Assembly: GCF_035046485.1 (NCBI RefSeq)
Contig: NC_085136.1
Location: 79,191,734-79,255,733, forward strand
Reading direction: 5' to 3'
DNA: 64,000 nucleotides
DNA from: Aedes albopictus
Lineage: Eukaryota > Arthropoda > Insecta > Diptera > Culicidae
The notes beneath the pieces are model-generated. The model saw only the letters and a list, made by a program, of their open reading frames with translations, was not told where the DNA came from and made no database searches. Numbering within the stretch: the first letter of the stretch is position 1; each line of letters begins with the position of its first letter. Shown here one piece after another: positions 10,801-22,562 of the stretch. A program made the translations under genes and the position numbers.

Positions 10801-13800
10801 GAATGTATGGAGCAACCCCTAGATGAATTCCTGGTGAAATCTCTAGAGGAATTCTGGTAGAATTTTCGGAGCAATCCCTAGATGAATTCCTAGAGAAACC
10901 TCTGGAGAAATTCCTAAAGGAAGGAGAAATTCTTGGAGGACTCCCTGAAGAAATTTCTGGATGAATTCATGGAGCAAACCCTGGAAGAAATCCTGAAGGA
11001 CTTCACTTCTTGGGTTTGCGCTAACGTAAGAACCTTGACAACACTTATAACACGCGACGCGAGACAGACACAACACTTATTATTCTTACAAACGTTATTA
11101 TTCTTACAAACCTCTGGAGGAATTCCTAAAGGAAGGAGAAATTTCTGGATGAATTCATGGAGCAAACCCTGGAAGAAATCCTGAAGGAATCCCTCAATGA
11201 ATTCCTGGAGGATTCCGTAGAGGAAATCTGGGAGGAATCCCAGGAAAAAATCTGTAGAAACTTCTTGAGGAATGTCTGGAGGAATCCTTAGAGAAATTTA
11301 TGTATGAATCTCAGGAGAAATGCCTGGAGGAACTTCTGGACAAATTCTTGGTGGAAAGTATACCTGGAGGAATTCCTGGAGAAATCACTAGAGGAATTCT
11401 TGGAGGAATCCCTGGTGGAATTTCCTAAGGAATAATTTGAAGATTTCCTGGAGGCATCCTCGGAGAAATTACTGAACGAATGCTTGTAGAATCTCTGGAA
11501 AAAATCCAGGACAAATTTCTGGAGGACTCCCTGAATACATTCTAGGATTAATTCCTGTATAATTAAACCCTGGAAGAAATCCAGAAGGAATCACTGGATG
11601 AATTTCTGGAGGATTCCCAAGAGGAACTCTGGGAGGTATCCTTGGAGAAATTTTTGAAGAAACCTCTTAAGGAAGCCCTGGAGGACTCCTCAGAGAAATT
11701 TTCGGTGAAATACTTGGAAGAATTCCTGGGGGAATTCTTGGAAAAATCTCTGAAGGAATCTCAAGAGGAATGCTTGGAGGAACTTCCGGACAAAATCCTG
11801 GTGAAATCCCAGGGGGAATTCCTGGACAAATTCCTACAGGAACTTTTGAAGAATTGCTGATGGTATCCCTGAATGAATTCCTGGAGGAACCTCTAAAAGA
11901 ATTCTGTGAGGAATTCCTGGAGAAATTTCTGAAGAAATTTCTAGAGGAATTCACAGAGAAATTTCTGAAGGAATCATCGGAGGTATTCTTGGAGGAATAT
12001 CTGGAAGAATCCTAAGAGGAACTCCTGGTGAAATTTCTGAAGAAAATCCTGGATGAATTCCTAGAAGAATTTCCATAGAATTTTTGGAGGAATTCCAGGA
12101 CAAATTCTTGGAAAAATTTCTGGAGGAATTTTTGGAGGAATCTCTGAAAGAATCCTTAGAGGAAGAATTCCCGAAGGGAACCCTGGAAAAAATCCTAGAG
12201 AAATTCTGAAGAAATTCCAAGAAAGAATGCCTGAATTCCTGTAGGAATTTCTAAAGGAATTCCTGGAGGAATTTCCGAAAAAATACCTGAGGTAACTCCT
12301 GGAGGAATTCTTGGTGGAATTTCTGGAGGAGTCCCTGGAGAAATTCCTGGAGGAATGCCTGAAAGAATACCTGGAATACTTCCTGGATAAATTCCTGAAG
12401 GATTCCCGAAGAAATCCTTGAAGGAATTCCTAGAGGAATCTCGGGAGGAATTCATGCAGGAATCCCTGGAGGAATTCTTGAAATAATTCCAAGATTAACT
12501 TCGGGAGGAGTTCCTGGGGAAATGTCTGAAAGAATCCCTAATGGATTTCCTGGAGAAAGTTCTGGAGAAATTGTCGTAATAATTTCTTAAGAAATTCCTG
12601 GTAGAATTCCTGGAGGAATTTCTGAAGGAATTCTTAAAGGTATTCCTGTAGGAGTCATGAATTAAATCCTGGAGGAATGCCTGAAGGAATCCCTATAGAA
12701 ATCCCTGGGGAGCTCCTGGAGTAATGCCTGGAGGCATCCCTAAAGAAATTCCTGGAGGAATTTCCAGAGCAATCCCTAGAGGAATCCCTGGAGAAATTTC
12801 AGGATAAATTCCTGGAGGACTCCCTAAAGCAATTTCTGAAGAAATCTTTGAATGCCTGGAGGAAGTTCTGGACAAATTCCTGGAGAAATTCCTGCAGAAA
12901 TTCTCCTGGAGATATTCCTACAGAAATTCTTGGAGAAATCCTTGGAGAATTCCTGGTGGAATCCCTGAATGAATTCTCGGAAGAATCTCTAGAGTAATTC
13001 AGGAAGGAATCCCTAGAGAAATTTCTGAAGAAATTTCTAAAGAAATTCCCAGAGTAATTTCTGAATGAATTTCTAGAGGAATCATCCGAGGAATTCCTGG
13101 AGGAACATCAGCAAGAATTCTAAGAGGAATCCCTAGGGAAATTTCTGAAAAAAATCCTAGATAAATTCCTAGAGGAATTCCCAGAGGAATTTTAGGAGGA
13201 ATTTTTGGAGAAATTTCTGGAGGAATCATCGGTATACCCGGAGGAATCTCTGGAAGAATCCTTTGAGGAATCCCTGGAGAAATTTCTTAGAGGAATCCCA
13301 CAGGAATGCCTGAAGGAATCTTCGGAGCAGAAATTCCTGGAATAATTCCCGGAGGAAACCCCGGAAAAAACCCTGGAGGAATCCTGAAGAAATTCCTCGA
13401 AGGAATTCCTGGAGGTATTCTTGAAATAATTCAAAGATAAACTTCGGGAGGAATTCCTGGGGAAATTTCTAAAAAAAAAATCCCTAGAGGATTTCCTGGA
13501 GCAATTTTTGAAGAAATTGTTTCTTAAGCTATTCCTGGAAGAATTCCTGGAGGAATTTCTGAAGGAATTCCTGGTGGAATTCTTAAAGGTATTCCTGTAG
13601 GAGTCCTGAATTAAATCCTGGAGGAATGCCTGAAGGAATCCCTATAGAAATTCCTGGAGGAGGTCCTGAAATAATGCCTGGAGGCATTCCTAAAGGAATC
13701 CCTGGAGGAATTTCTAGAGCAATCCCTAGAGCAATGACTGGAGGATCCCCTGGAGGTATGCCTGAAGGATCCACTGGAGGAATTCCTGGAGACATGTCTG

Positions 13801-15090
13801 TAGGAATTTCTGGAGGAATATCTAGAAAAATTCCTTGAGAAAGGAACTCCTGGAGGACTCTCTGCATAAATTCCATGAGGAATCCCTGGAAGTTCCTGGA
13901 AGATTTCCTGGAGAATTTCCTTGAAGAACCACAGGAGCACTTTCAGGAGGAATACCTGTAGTAATCTCTAGAGGAATTCCTAGAGGAATCTCAAGAGGAA
14001 CTCCTAGAGGAGTTTCCGGACGAATCCATGCAGGAATTCCCGGAGGAATCCTGGTAGAATCCCTGGAGGAATTCTAGGAGGAATCCCAGGAAGAATTCCT
14101 GAAGAAATCCAAGGATCCATTTCTGAGCGAATTCTAGGGGTAGTTTGTGAAGAAATCCCAGGAGAAGAACTGACAAAATCGCTAAAATTCCCGAGGAAAT
14201 CCTGAAGAAATACTAAAAGGTGTACGTTGAGGAACTCTTGCAGGAATCCCTTGAGGAGTTCCTGAAGAAACCCCAGGAGGAAACTCAAAAGCAATCTCAA
14301 GAGGAATTCTTAAGTGAATCTCTAAACAGTTCCTAGAGCAAACTTCCAAGTAACATTGTTATGGCCAATTAGCCTTGAAGAGGTTTTAAAAACCTCCAGG
14401 AGGCTCTTTTGAAGGAATCCCAAGAAGAATTCTTGGAGGCACTTTTAAAATAATTCTGGAAGTTGTTTCTGAAAGAATCACAGAAGGGTGAATCTCTGGA
14501 GGCATTTGTAAAGAAACGCCATGATGAATCCCGGAAGCCATCCTTTGAGCAATTCCTTAGGGAATTTCAGGAAGAAATTTCTGCAGAGATCCCTCGATGA
14601 GAAATCTGAAGGAATCCATGCCTGCAGTAATTTCTGGGCGAATTTTATTGAAGGAATACTTGGATGGACTTCTAAGGATTTTTTGCACAATTTTTTTTAA
14701 AGAAATTCCTAGATTTTTTTTTAAGAATTTCAATTAAAATTTTCTAAAAGAATTTCTGGAAGACATTCCTGCAGAAACACTTCGAATTAGTTCAGATGGA
14801 ATTATTGGAGCAATCTGCAGCCGAATTCTGGAAGGAATATACGGAGAAATCTCTGAAGAAATCACTGAAGGAATACTTACAGAGGATCTCTGGAGAAACG
14901 CCTGAAAGAAACCTCGAAAACAGCACTTGAACAATCACTGGAAGAACCCCTAAAGATATTCCAGGACTAATCCATAAAGAAATGTCTAGTGGAATCTCTA
15001 GATGATTTCTAAAAGGAATCTCTGGAGAAATTCATGATGCAATCACTGCAACAAGCTATGGAAAAATTCCTGGAGGAATTATTCATACTC
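7820..15090 (+). repeat. Large 12-bp satellite (consensus near ATTCCTGGAGGA), about 7.3 kb
   Basis: Between about 7820 and 15090 the sequence resolves into consecutive diverged 12-mers, clearest at 9240-9560. Translation gives FLEE-like tetrapeptides on one strand and IPPG-like ones on the other. The long ORFs are therefore a by-product of the period. Higher-order copies are visible: the segment at 12471-12740 recurs at 13402-13690, and related blocks recur near 9605, 10345, 10975 and 11160. Interruptions are a MITE (8227-8876) and a non-repeat stretch at 11010-11105. Confidence 0.85.
8227..8876. mobile_element. TA-flanked MITE (GGGTAGTGGACGTATTTTG family) carrying an internal ~450-bp insertion
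   Basis: Terminal inverted repeats beginning GGGTAGTGGACGTATTTTG are flanked by TA (8225-8226, 8877-8878). Compared with the 234-bp copy at 15174-15407, this copy has about 450 extra bases in its centre (about 8331-8778), between the two CAAATGATTA half-sites. No protein is encoded. The insertion is AT-rich with A and G homopolymers. Confidence 0.82.
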
Positions 15091-15173
15091 ATATAGTTTA
15101 CGAAACTAGAAATAAATCTAAAACAACCATTTTGATTCCTCAAAATTTCAATGCCGATTTGCAGATTTACATA

Positions 15174-15407
15174 GGGTAGTGGACGTATTTTGGCCCGGGG
15201 CATGTATTTTGGCCCATCCTGGGATTTTGATTACATTTATCATGTAATCTCTACAAAATCTTGGCAAATGATTATTGGAACTTCCGATAATCATTTGCCA
15301 AGATTTGGTAGAGATTATGTGATAAATGTAATAAAAATCCTGGAGTGGGCCAAAATACATGCCCTGGGCCAAAATACATGCCCTGGGCCAAAATACGTCC
15401 ACTACCC
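15174..15407. mobile_element. TA-flanked MITE, short copy of the same family
   Basis: This 234-bp near-palindrome has the same termini as 8227-8876 and TA at each side (15172-15173, 15408-15409). The centre folds back through ATAATCATTTGCC and its complement. The 3' arm has a tandem duplication of GGGCCAAAATACATGCCCT. Confidence 0.85.
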
Positions 15408-15409
15408 TA

Positions 15410-16400
15410 TCGAGCGCCCATGCCGCGGCACAAAGGTGTCCTTGGGCAAATCATCGGCCTCATTGAAGCACAGTACGAGGCATTTTCGTGTAGAGTAACT
15501 ACACGCACAGTGTCTTGTCCGAACCCAACCGATCGTTTCTGGAGTCAGGCACTATCACCGCTACTGTTCCTCATCGTAATCGACGAGATCCTGCTAGGTA
15601 CGATTGATCGTGAACTAAATTGTGGATTACTGTGGCAGCCCATTACCATGGAGCACCTAAATGACTTCCAACTGGCTGATGATGTTGCTCTCCTTGCTCA
15701 ACGGTGCTCTGATATGCAGAGCAAGCTCGATGATCTTGCCAATCGCTCCTCAGCGGCAGGTCGTCAACAAGACCAAATCGTTGGATGTAAACACGGTCAA
15801 TCCTTCCAGCATTACGGTAGCCGGGTAATCAGTGGAGAATGTTGAAAGCTTTCAATATCTTGGTAGCCAAATGGCGGCCGATGGCGGCTCCAAAATTGAC
15901 ATAGGTGCACTGATTATGCAGGCGAGGGCTGCTTTTGCGAGTTTAGGAAATCCGCACCAAAATCCGAATTAAATCTGTGATGCTGTACACCAGTGAAACT
16001 TGGTGTGTATCAGTGCAGAACACTCAACGGATGCAGGTCTTCATTAATAGACGTCTGCTGTATATAATTCGTGCATAGTGGCCTCACAATTGGATCTCCG
16101 ACGTGGAGCTCTATCGTCGATGTCATCCAGAGCCGATAGCGACAGGAATCCGATAGTAAAAGTGAAGGTGGGTCGGCCACACTCTACGCAGAAACGGAAT
16201 CTACAAGCAAGCGTTAGATTTGAATTCTTACAGAGGCAGGCCCAGAGGCTCATGGCGGAACAGCCTCAACAACGGAAGAAAAGCAAGTCTTCAGAAACTT
16301 GACCTGCCTACTGGTCAAGGCGATGGCGGGCAATCGCCCAGAATGGAGATCTTTCAATTCGGCCCTTTGCACCACCATGGGTGCTCAGGACTGAAAGTAA
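15410..16400 (+). pseudogene. RTE/JAM1-like LINE reverse-transcriptase remnant
   Basis: Frames between 15533 and 15830 contain the reverse-transcriptase block LSPLLFLIVIDEILLG followed by FQLADDVALLAQR, where LADD replaces the usual FADD. After a frame change at about 15830 the typical VESFQYLGSQMAADGG follows (15838-15890), then a degraded thumb region with stops to about 16400. The order fits RTE-type non-LTR elements. Multiple frameshifts and stops make it inactive. It starts abruptly after the adjacent MITE. Confidence 0.7.
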
Positions 16401-17003
16401 GCAGTAAGTACACATATTGTCGAAGGTGATTCTAAACACTTAAGATTATGCTCGCCTAAACCTATTTGCGAAGAAGGTCTTTTAGACGTATTGTGCATCG
16501 CAAGCATCATCATTATAACTGTATTCCTGGAACGGTTATTTTCATGAGAGTACAAAGTCAACACCCGTAAACAGTCGGAAATGTAAAATGTTTGATGAAT
16601 TGCATTTTTTACAAGCATCAATCAAATGTTGCACAAAATGCTCCAATTAATTCTGCACCCCCTCAAGGAACGTCGTCGAGCCACGTGCACCGTCTCCACT
16701 GGAATCAATCCAATTCCAATGTCAAATCTATCCAGTAGAGTAAACCTGTATGAAATCTGACCAAAAATAAAACTCCATCTAATGCCTAATCCAAAAAAGT
16801 ACTTCCGTTTTCTACATTTCGTTTCAGGTTCATTAAATACAATCCCGCGTCGTTCAATTGTGGGTCAGACACGTGCAACCGTTTCCACGCCTGGAGGGAT
16901 CTATTGCCTCTCCGCTGTACTGGGTAGTTGGAAAGAAGGTTTCACGCGTGAAAGCTGTAAGAATTTAAAACAGAGGGGAGTACTGATTTGTTCGCATAAC
17001 ATA
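16401..17003. other. Intergenic, nothing recognised
   Basis: No coding or repeat signal that I can support. It lies between a LINE remnant and a mariner-type MITE. Confidence 0.3.
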
Positions 17004-17005
17004 TA

Positions 17006-17198
17006 CAGTAAAACCTCCATGAGTCGATATTGAAGGGACCATCGACTCAAGGAAATATCGAGTAGTGGAACAAAATCCTTTGGGAAGCTTTTTGGGGGGA
17101 CCATCCCAGTAACCCAGAAATTATTTTTCAGTATGGAAAAATTTACCTCCATGAGTCGATATCGAGTCAAGGAACATCGACTCATAGAGGTTCGACTG
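17006..17198. mobile_element. Tc1/mariner-type MITE, TA TSD
   Basis: Left end CAGTAAAACCTCCATGAGTC and right end, read inward, CAGTCGAACCTCTATGAGTC form imperfect terminal inverted repeats of at least 23 bp. TA flanks both ends (17004-17005, 17199-17200). It is 193 bp with no ORF. Confidence 0.82.
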
Positions 17199-17584
17199 TA
17201 CGTACAAAAAAAAAACTGAATCGACAAAGGCAGCGGTTTTTTTTGTTAGGGTAATTGACTCTTGTCAGCAGGTTTTCATTGCTTTGTCATTCGACACTAC
17301 TAGTAGTTTAGACGTTGGGAAATTTGTGTGAAAACCGAACTGCTTCGGGATGCATTGAAGGTAATGGGATTTATTTGTTTTCACTTCATCCCGGGTCCTC
17401 GACCTGCCAGCAACTCGGAAGTAGTTTGCAAAGGCCAATCAAAACACTTGACATGAAGCGTGCTTCATTTGTTGAACTGGGATAAACTTTTGCGCATTGC
17501 CCTAAGTAAAGTGTGCATGGTGCAGTACATGATGCAAAATGGGTGGGAAAGCGAATTGAATAAATACCTTAAAATTACACCCTA

Positions 17585-18790
17585 ATCCGCTGGAAAAACA
17601 ACGGGCGTCTGGATGTTGCTGAGATAAGAAATCCGGACCGATGAAATTGAAGTCGTACCTAATACACGGTAACACGCTGCTCGAACACTTCCGAGTGCTT
17701 GCATGTCCTCCTCGAGCATAGTCCAGGTCTCGTTCCCGTAGAGAACCACTGGTCTTATCAGCCTTTTATACATGGTACATTTGGTGCGATGGTGTATCAT
17801 TTTCGACCGCAAATTCTTGTGAAGCCTGTAGTAGGCCCGACTTCCACTGATGATGCGCCTTCGAATTTCGCGGCTAACGTAGTTGTCTGCCGTTAATAAG
17901 GACCCGAGATAGACGAAGTCCTCCCCAACCTCAAAAGTGCCGTAAAACAGCCAAATTGGCCGGATTTCGTGAAAATCGTGACTCGTCGCATATCACTTTC
18001 CAGGCTGGCATGAGAGTCCTTGTCGTAGTCCCCGGCGAGATTCGGACGAACTAAACAGATCGCCCAAAACCCTTACGCAGTTTCTCGCACCGTCCATGAT
18101 CGTTTTGATCAATCTAATGAGCTTCCCGGAGAAGCCGTTCTCGTCCATGATTTTCCACAATTCTCTGCGGTCAATACTGTCATACGCCGCTTTGAAGTCG
18201 ATGAACTGGTAATGCGTTATGATTTGGTATTCACGGCATTTCTGTAGCATTTGCCGTACAGTGAAGAAGTGGTCCGTTGTCGACCGGCTTTCGATGAAGC
18301 CGACTTGATAACTTCCCATGAACTCATTCGTTTTAGGTGACAGACGACGGAAGATGATCTGGGATAGCGCTTTGTAGGCAGCGTTCAAAATAGTGATCAC
18401 TCTGAAGTTCTCACAGGCTCCCTCTTGCATCCCACTCTTTCTCGTGCTTGTTTAGAAGAGTGAATGAGAAATAGCTGTTCGGTTTCGGTAGCTGTTCGGT
18501 TTCCCAGATCCTGACCATCAACCAGTGCAGACAGGTGGCCAACTTTTCCGGGCCTATCTAGATGAGTTCAGCACCGATACCATCCTTAACAGCTGACCTA
18601 TTCTTATTGAGCTGGTGTATAGCTTCCATAACTTCCCTCAACGTGGGTGTTGGCTCGTTGTTGGTCCCTGCTGTACTGACGTAGTAATTTCTCCCGCTGT
18701 CTTTATCCTCCATGTCTGCACTTCCTGCACCATTCGGGTGTTCGTCGTAGTGCTGCTACCACCTCTCGATCCTTCTTTGGCATAAGGGTC
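17585..18790 (-). pseudogene. RTE (JAM1-like) LINE reverse-transcriptase remnant
   Basis: Read on the minus strand from about 18790: TLREVMEAIHQLNKNR; then ENFRVITILNAAYKALSQII with the FIDFKAAYDSIDR block (18430-18000); then, after a deletion that removes the catalytic YADD region, the LYGNETWTMLEEDMQAL motif (about 17740). This domain order is that of RTE-type retrotransposons. Internal deletion and stops make it non-functional. Confidence 0.75.
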
Positions 18791-20373
18791 ATTTTTGACC
18801 CAAACCGTACACTACGTCAACGAGCTGCTGCCAACGCGATAGGAAGGTTAAAAGAGATCGTAGGGCTCAAGCCATGCTGCTAGCCTGCGATATCTTCCTT
18901 GTCGAACTGGTTCTGACGGACCAATACTGTTAGAAACATCGGGCCCATCATCCGTCATCGTGTCCTGATTTTCATCGTCTTCATCAGCAGGAATTGTCGC
19001 GTTATCAGTTCATCTAGCGGCCTTTGTGGAACCACTGGTGTTGGAATTTGCATTTGAAATTCATCGAGCAGAAGTACAAAAAGGAGCTAGTTGTTGGGTG
19101 TAAAATCGGTATCACTTCCATCCGAGAACCGGTGGCGTAGCTGGTTCGTATGTGCTCGAATAAGGCGTCCATTTTCGAGCAATACGGTGTAGTCCACTGA
19201 TCCTTTGCGTTCGATAACCTGTCCACAAATCCATTCGGTTTTGTTACGGCGATACACTTGCGCGTACACCAGATCGTCGTATCATTTGGATCCTTTCCCA
19301 TGGTTTCATCGGTATCGGCCACAAATAGTAGTCCAGGTAGAGCCACGAAAGGGTAGTCTTGCGGGGCAATTTTGAAATAGCAGCACTGGAACGACACTGG
19401 TGCACAAACGAACGATTCAACGTCATCGTCGATGTTCGGCCAGCACATGAAACGTCTTGCGAGTGATTTCATCCGATCGATCCCGGGGTGTCCACGGTGG
19501 AGTTGGCAGAACCGTTCAGGAACCACAACTCGATCGCCGAACATGATGCAGTCCTGGATAACTTGAAGATCTTCTCTTCGCGAGTAGAATTGTCGGACAT
19601 CTGGAGCATGGAGCTCGCTGATGTGTGTTTATCGCGAGCATTCTTCGTGATGATTTCTCTACTTTGACCTGGAGATAGGCGTCCGATAGGTCGATGCAAG
19701 AGAAGAAACGACAGCCGGCTAGTTCAGCAAAAATGTCGTCCGGATGTGACAGCGGATGGTGATCCGACTCAAGGTTGTCGTTGAGACCCGAGACACAGAT
19801 ACGTACGGAGACATCGGATTTGCGAACCACGACTATAGGTACAGCCCAATCGGAGAACTGGACTGGCGAAATGATGCCTTTATATTGGAATCTTTGCAAC
19901 TCAGCATCAACCTTCCGGAGGGTAGTATAGGCTGCCGGTCTCTTGGGGCAGTACACAGCAGCATCCGAGCGTGGACTGGAATACTTCAGGGAACTTAGCT
20001 TGAAGCTTCTGCATCGTTGCGTTCGAGTTTTGCTGGATGTTGTTGACCAACCGACCCGAGATCGAACTGATCGATTGTTTCGATTCCGAGTACGTTGAGA
20101 TCCGGATTGCTCGTGACGAAAATGCGGCCAGATTTTGTCACGTCTTGAAGGGTGGTCTCGGCGTTGAACTTACCTAGGATCCCGATGCTGTCACCGGAGG
20201 CACTTACAGCGTCAACTTCCGGTGGATTGATGACAGGCTTGTTAACTGATGTCCAAGTGCGCAATGTAAATGCCAGTAGCGCAATGTTGAGAGCTGCAAC
20301 ATTGATTGAACGTTGATTTCGATCTTGACGTACTTTCGCTTTTTCGTGAGGTCAACTCACTTAACCGAGATAC

Positions 20374-20687
20374 CACAGAGAAACAGACGTCACACTCTTT
20401 TTTTTTTTTATGTCTTTATTAATGAGATTTTCAGCCCGAGGCACGTCACACTCTCATCGCTTCCCATCGATCACCTTTTTAACGGTTGATTCGAATATTC
20501 AGTAGTAGGTCGATTGACCACTCGCGGCGCTGGTATCGTTTTTGCTCCTGTTTGACGTTTGCTCACTACCGCCATCCAGCGGCGGCCCGGCCAAACACAG
20601 TACCTACATTTAGCATTGGGCGATTACGTTTTCGTGACGATGTTTTTAATTGAAATTTTTTCTAAGTGTTACGTCTGTTTCTCTGTG
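20374..20687. mobile_element. CACAGAGAA-family MITE with 7-bp TSD, inserted in the gypsy remnant
   Basis: Termini CACAGAGAAACAGACGT and its inverse, flanked by a perfect GAGATAC duplication (20367-20373 and 20688-20694). It is 314 bp. Termini and TSD length match the four copies at 31.3-35.6 kb. It contains a still younger 44-bp retroposed insertion. Confidence 0.88.
20399..20442 (-). mobile_element. 44-bp severely 5'-truncated retroposon tail with 12-bp TSD
   Basis: On the minus strand the insert is GCCTCGGGCTGAAAATCTC, then TTAATAAAGACAT and an A tract. It is bounded by the perfect duplication ACGTCACACTCT (20387-20398 and 20443-20454). The same 3' end occurs at 3735-3775. This indicates target-primed retroposition of a transcript tail. 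Confidence 0.85.
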
Positions 20688-21583
20688 GAGATACTTTTGG
20701 ACTTGACGACGTCTTTCGGTTTCGGCTTGTCGACCTGTTTTGAAGACTTCTTATCGGATGAGGCGCAGTAGCCTTCCTTGTGGTCGTTTCCCTTGCACTT
20801 CGTACAGGTATGCGACTGGTATAGACACTCCTTGACGTAGTGTACTTAGATCCTCACAGAACCAACAAAGGATTCCAACTTTCCCATCAGCTTGGTCCGG
20901 ATGTCCGAATCGTTAGGTGACTGGAGACTGCATACAAACCTGAGTTTTGAATTTGTCCCTGGACAGATTTTCCATCTGGAACGCTTCATCGTGCTTGTTG
21001 ACTGACACGGCATATGACGAAAAATCATCGGCCTCGTTCTTCACGTAATGAAGCGTACACTGGTAGCGAGCGTTGAAGAGGGACTTCTGGCGTTCAAACA
21101 GCTTCTTCAGATTCTTCACGGTGTTTTCCAATCCAAAATTCCGGGGATGGTTCGACAAAACGCTGTTCAATTCTGAGCGGTCATCACGATCGCGGACTGT
21201 CTTCAACTCCATTACACTGTCACTCTTCTCCTGCCAACCACATCCCATCGTCACTGTGCTGAACAAGGCTCTCCCATAAACTGGCCAACAAAACAACTGA
21301 GTAACATCGCCAAACTCCGAAAGACCTTCTCCAAAATCAGGCTTGTCGTTTGGAATGCGGTTGTAAAAATCCCTTTCGTTTATGTTGAACATCCGATGTT
21401 GTTCCTTCCGCTTCGAGCATTCTCCACAACGCCGCAAATGTTTCGCAAGAGCACTCACCCACTGTACATATGTGTCAGGTCGAGGATCCCCGCAATGTTA
21501 ACTTCTGTGAGATCTCGGAGTTCTACGGGCATGACAATTTTCGCAACATAACGAACTAGCTTCGTTGGTCGATTTCGCTTCTT

Positions 21584-22020
21584 TTTTATTCTTCAATCAC
21601 TTAACCTAATTTACAGCTCTGTTGTCCACTTGGGCACTGCGTGAGCGATTCCAATTGGAAGCTGTACATACACTTTGTACAGCGCCTAAATTTATTCTAT
21701 TTCTAATTGTACTACATCGAACTGGTTGCGTTGCGCTACTTTCACTCTCTACCCTATCATGGTAGAATGATGAGCACGAGGATGTTGATGTGTGGCTGTT
21801 GGTTGTTCCTGTTTCCAGTCCGATTGAGGGTCCATTATGGGTTGCCGTTCGCCGATGTCCAAATATCCGGGTTCATTTGAGCCATAGGCTCAGAAGAGGG
21901 TCAGTGTCAGCTGCTCTCAGGGGGAAAGAGCAACCGACGAAAGTGCCGGGGCTGGGTTCGAACCCATGACCATCTGCTTACGAAGCAAACGTGTAGCCAC
22001 TACGCCACGGGCCCCGGCTA
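21584..22020 (-). mobile_element. tRNA-derived SINE, 12-bp TSD
   Basis: The minus-strand head has an A box (TGGCGTAGTGG) and a B box (GGGTTCGAACCC). The body is about 430 bp and ends in an A-rich ATTGAAGAATAAAAAAG tail. A perfect duplication ATTTCGCTTCTT flanks it (21572-21583, 22021-22032). Confidence 0.88.
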
Positions 22021-22219
22021 ATTTCGCTTCTTGTACTGTGTTAATTGACCAACCATGGTCCGCAATGTGGCAATTCTGTTCTCGAAAAGTTTCATCCACA
22101 GAGGGTTTTTGTGTGCTGGTGCGTGTGCGAATTTCACCGTCTCCTTGCAGTGAGCGTCCGTAATTCCGGCGTCACGACAACAGCCGCCGCAACTGAGGAT
22201 TCTTGTGGTTCTGTACTGT

Positions 22220-22521
22220 CTAGTCTAGTCTAGTCTATACATACACATTATTATTGATTGCAGTACATCATAGATGCATTACAAGCATTAAAGCGGCCAG
22301 GCCTACTGTGCAGCATTTTTAATTCAGCAATTAAGACAATGAGTGGGGATATCTCGTACCAACCGCTCAGTTTATGGAAATTTCTTAAGGCAAAATACGG
22401 TGAAAATCGGTGGGGGTGACGATGCTAAGAATGCCACTCCTTGGTCCTTCCTGGGATGGAACACAGGTATTTACTCCGTGTCCTGATCCTAATACCTAGG
22501 CTTAAGCGCCACTACTCGCTC
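22220..22521 (-). mobile_element. Retroposon (about 302 bp) with pentanucleotide tail and long TSD
   Basis: The flanks 22197-22219 and 22522-22544 are the same 23 bases with one mismatch (GGATTCTTG.GGTTCTGTACTG). On the minus strand the insert ends in a (TAGAC)n simple repeat at 22220-22236, a typical LINE/SINE tail. No protein motif or tRNA head was seen, so it is either a 5'-truncated LINE or an unrecognised SINE. Confidence 0.78.
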
Positions 22522-22562
22522 GGATTCTTGAGGTTCTGTACTGTGGCACAATATTCGATGTC

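Larger units (their letters stand above)
19010..21571 (-). mobile_element. Degenerate Ty3/gypsy retrotransposon internal region
   Basis: On the minus strand, in order: a gag-like segment (about 21458-20790) ending in a CCHC knuckle CTKCKGNDHKEGYC near 20800; a protease/linker region (20264-19995); the start of reverse transcriptase (19956-19600, with GIISPVQFSDWAVPIVVVRK and FFSCIDLSDAYLQVKV); then a jump directly to the integrase zinc-binding region (about 19545-19380, HRGHPGIDRMKSLARRF). The catalytic part of reverse transcriptase and RNase H is deleted. A MITE (20374-20687) and frameshifts interrupt it. No LTRs were found. The SINE at 21584 bounds the upstream side. Confidence 0.8.
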
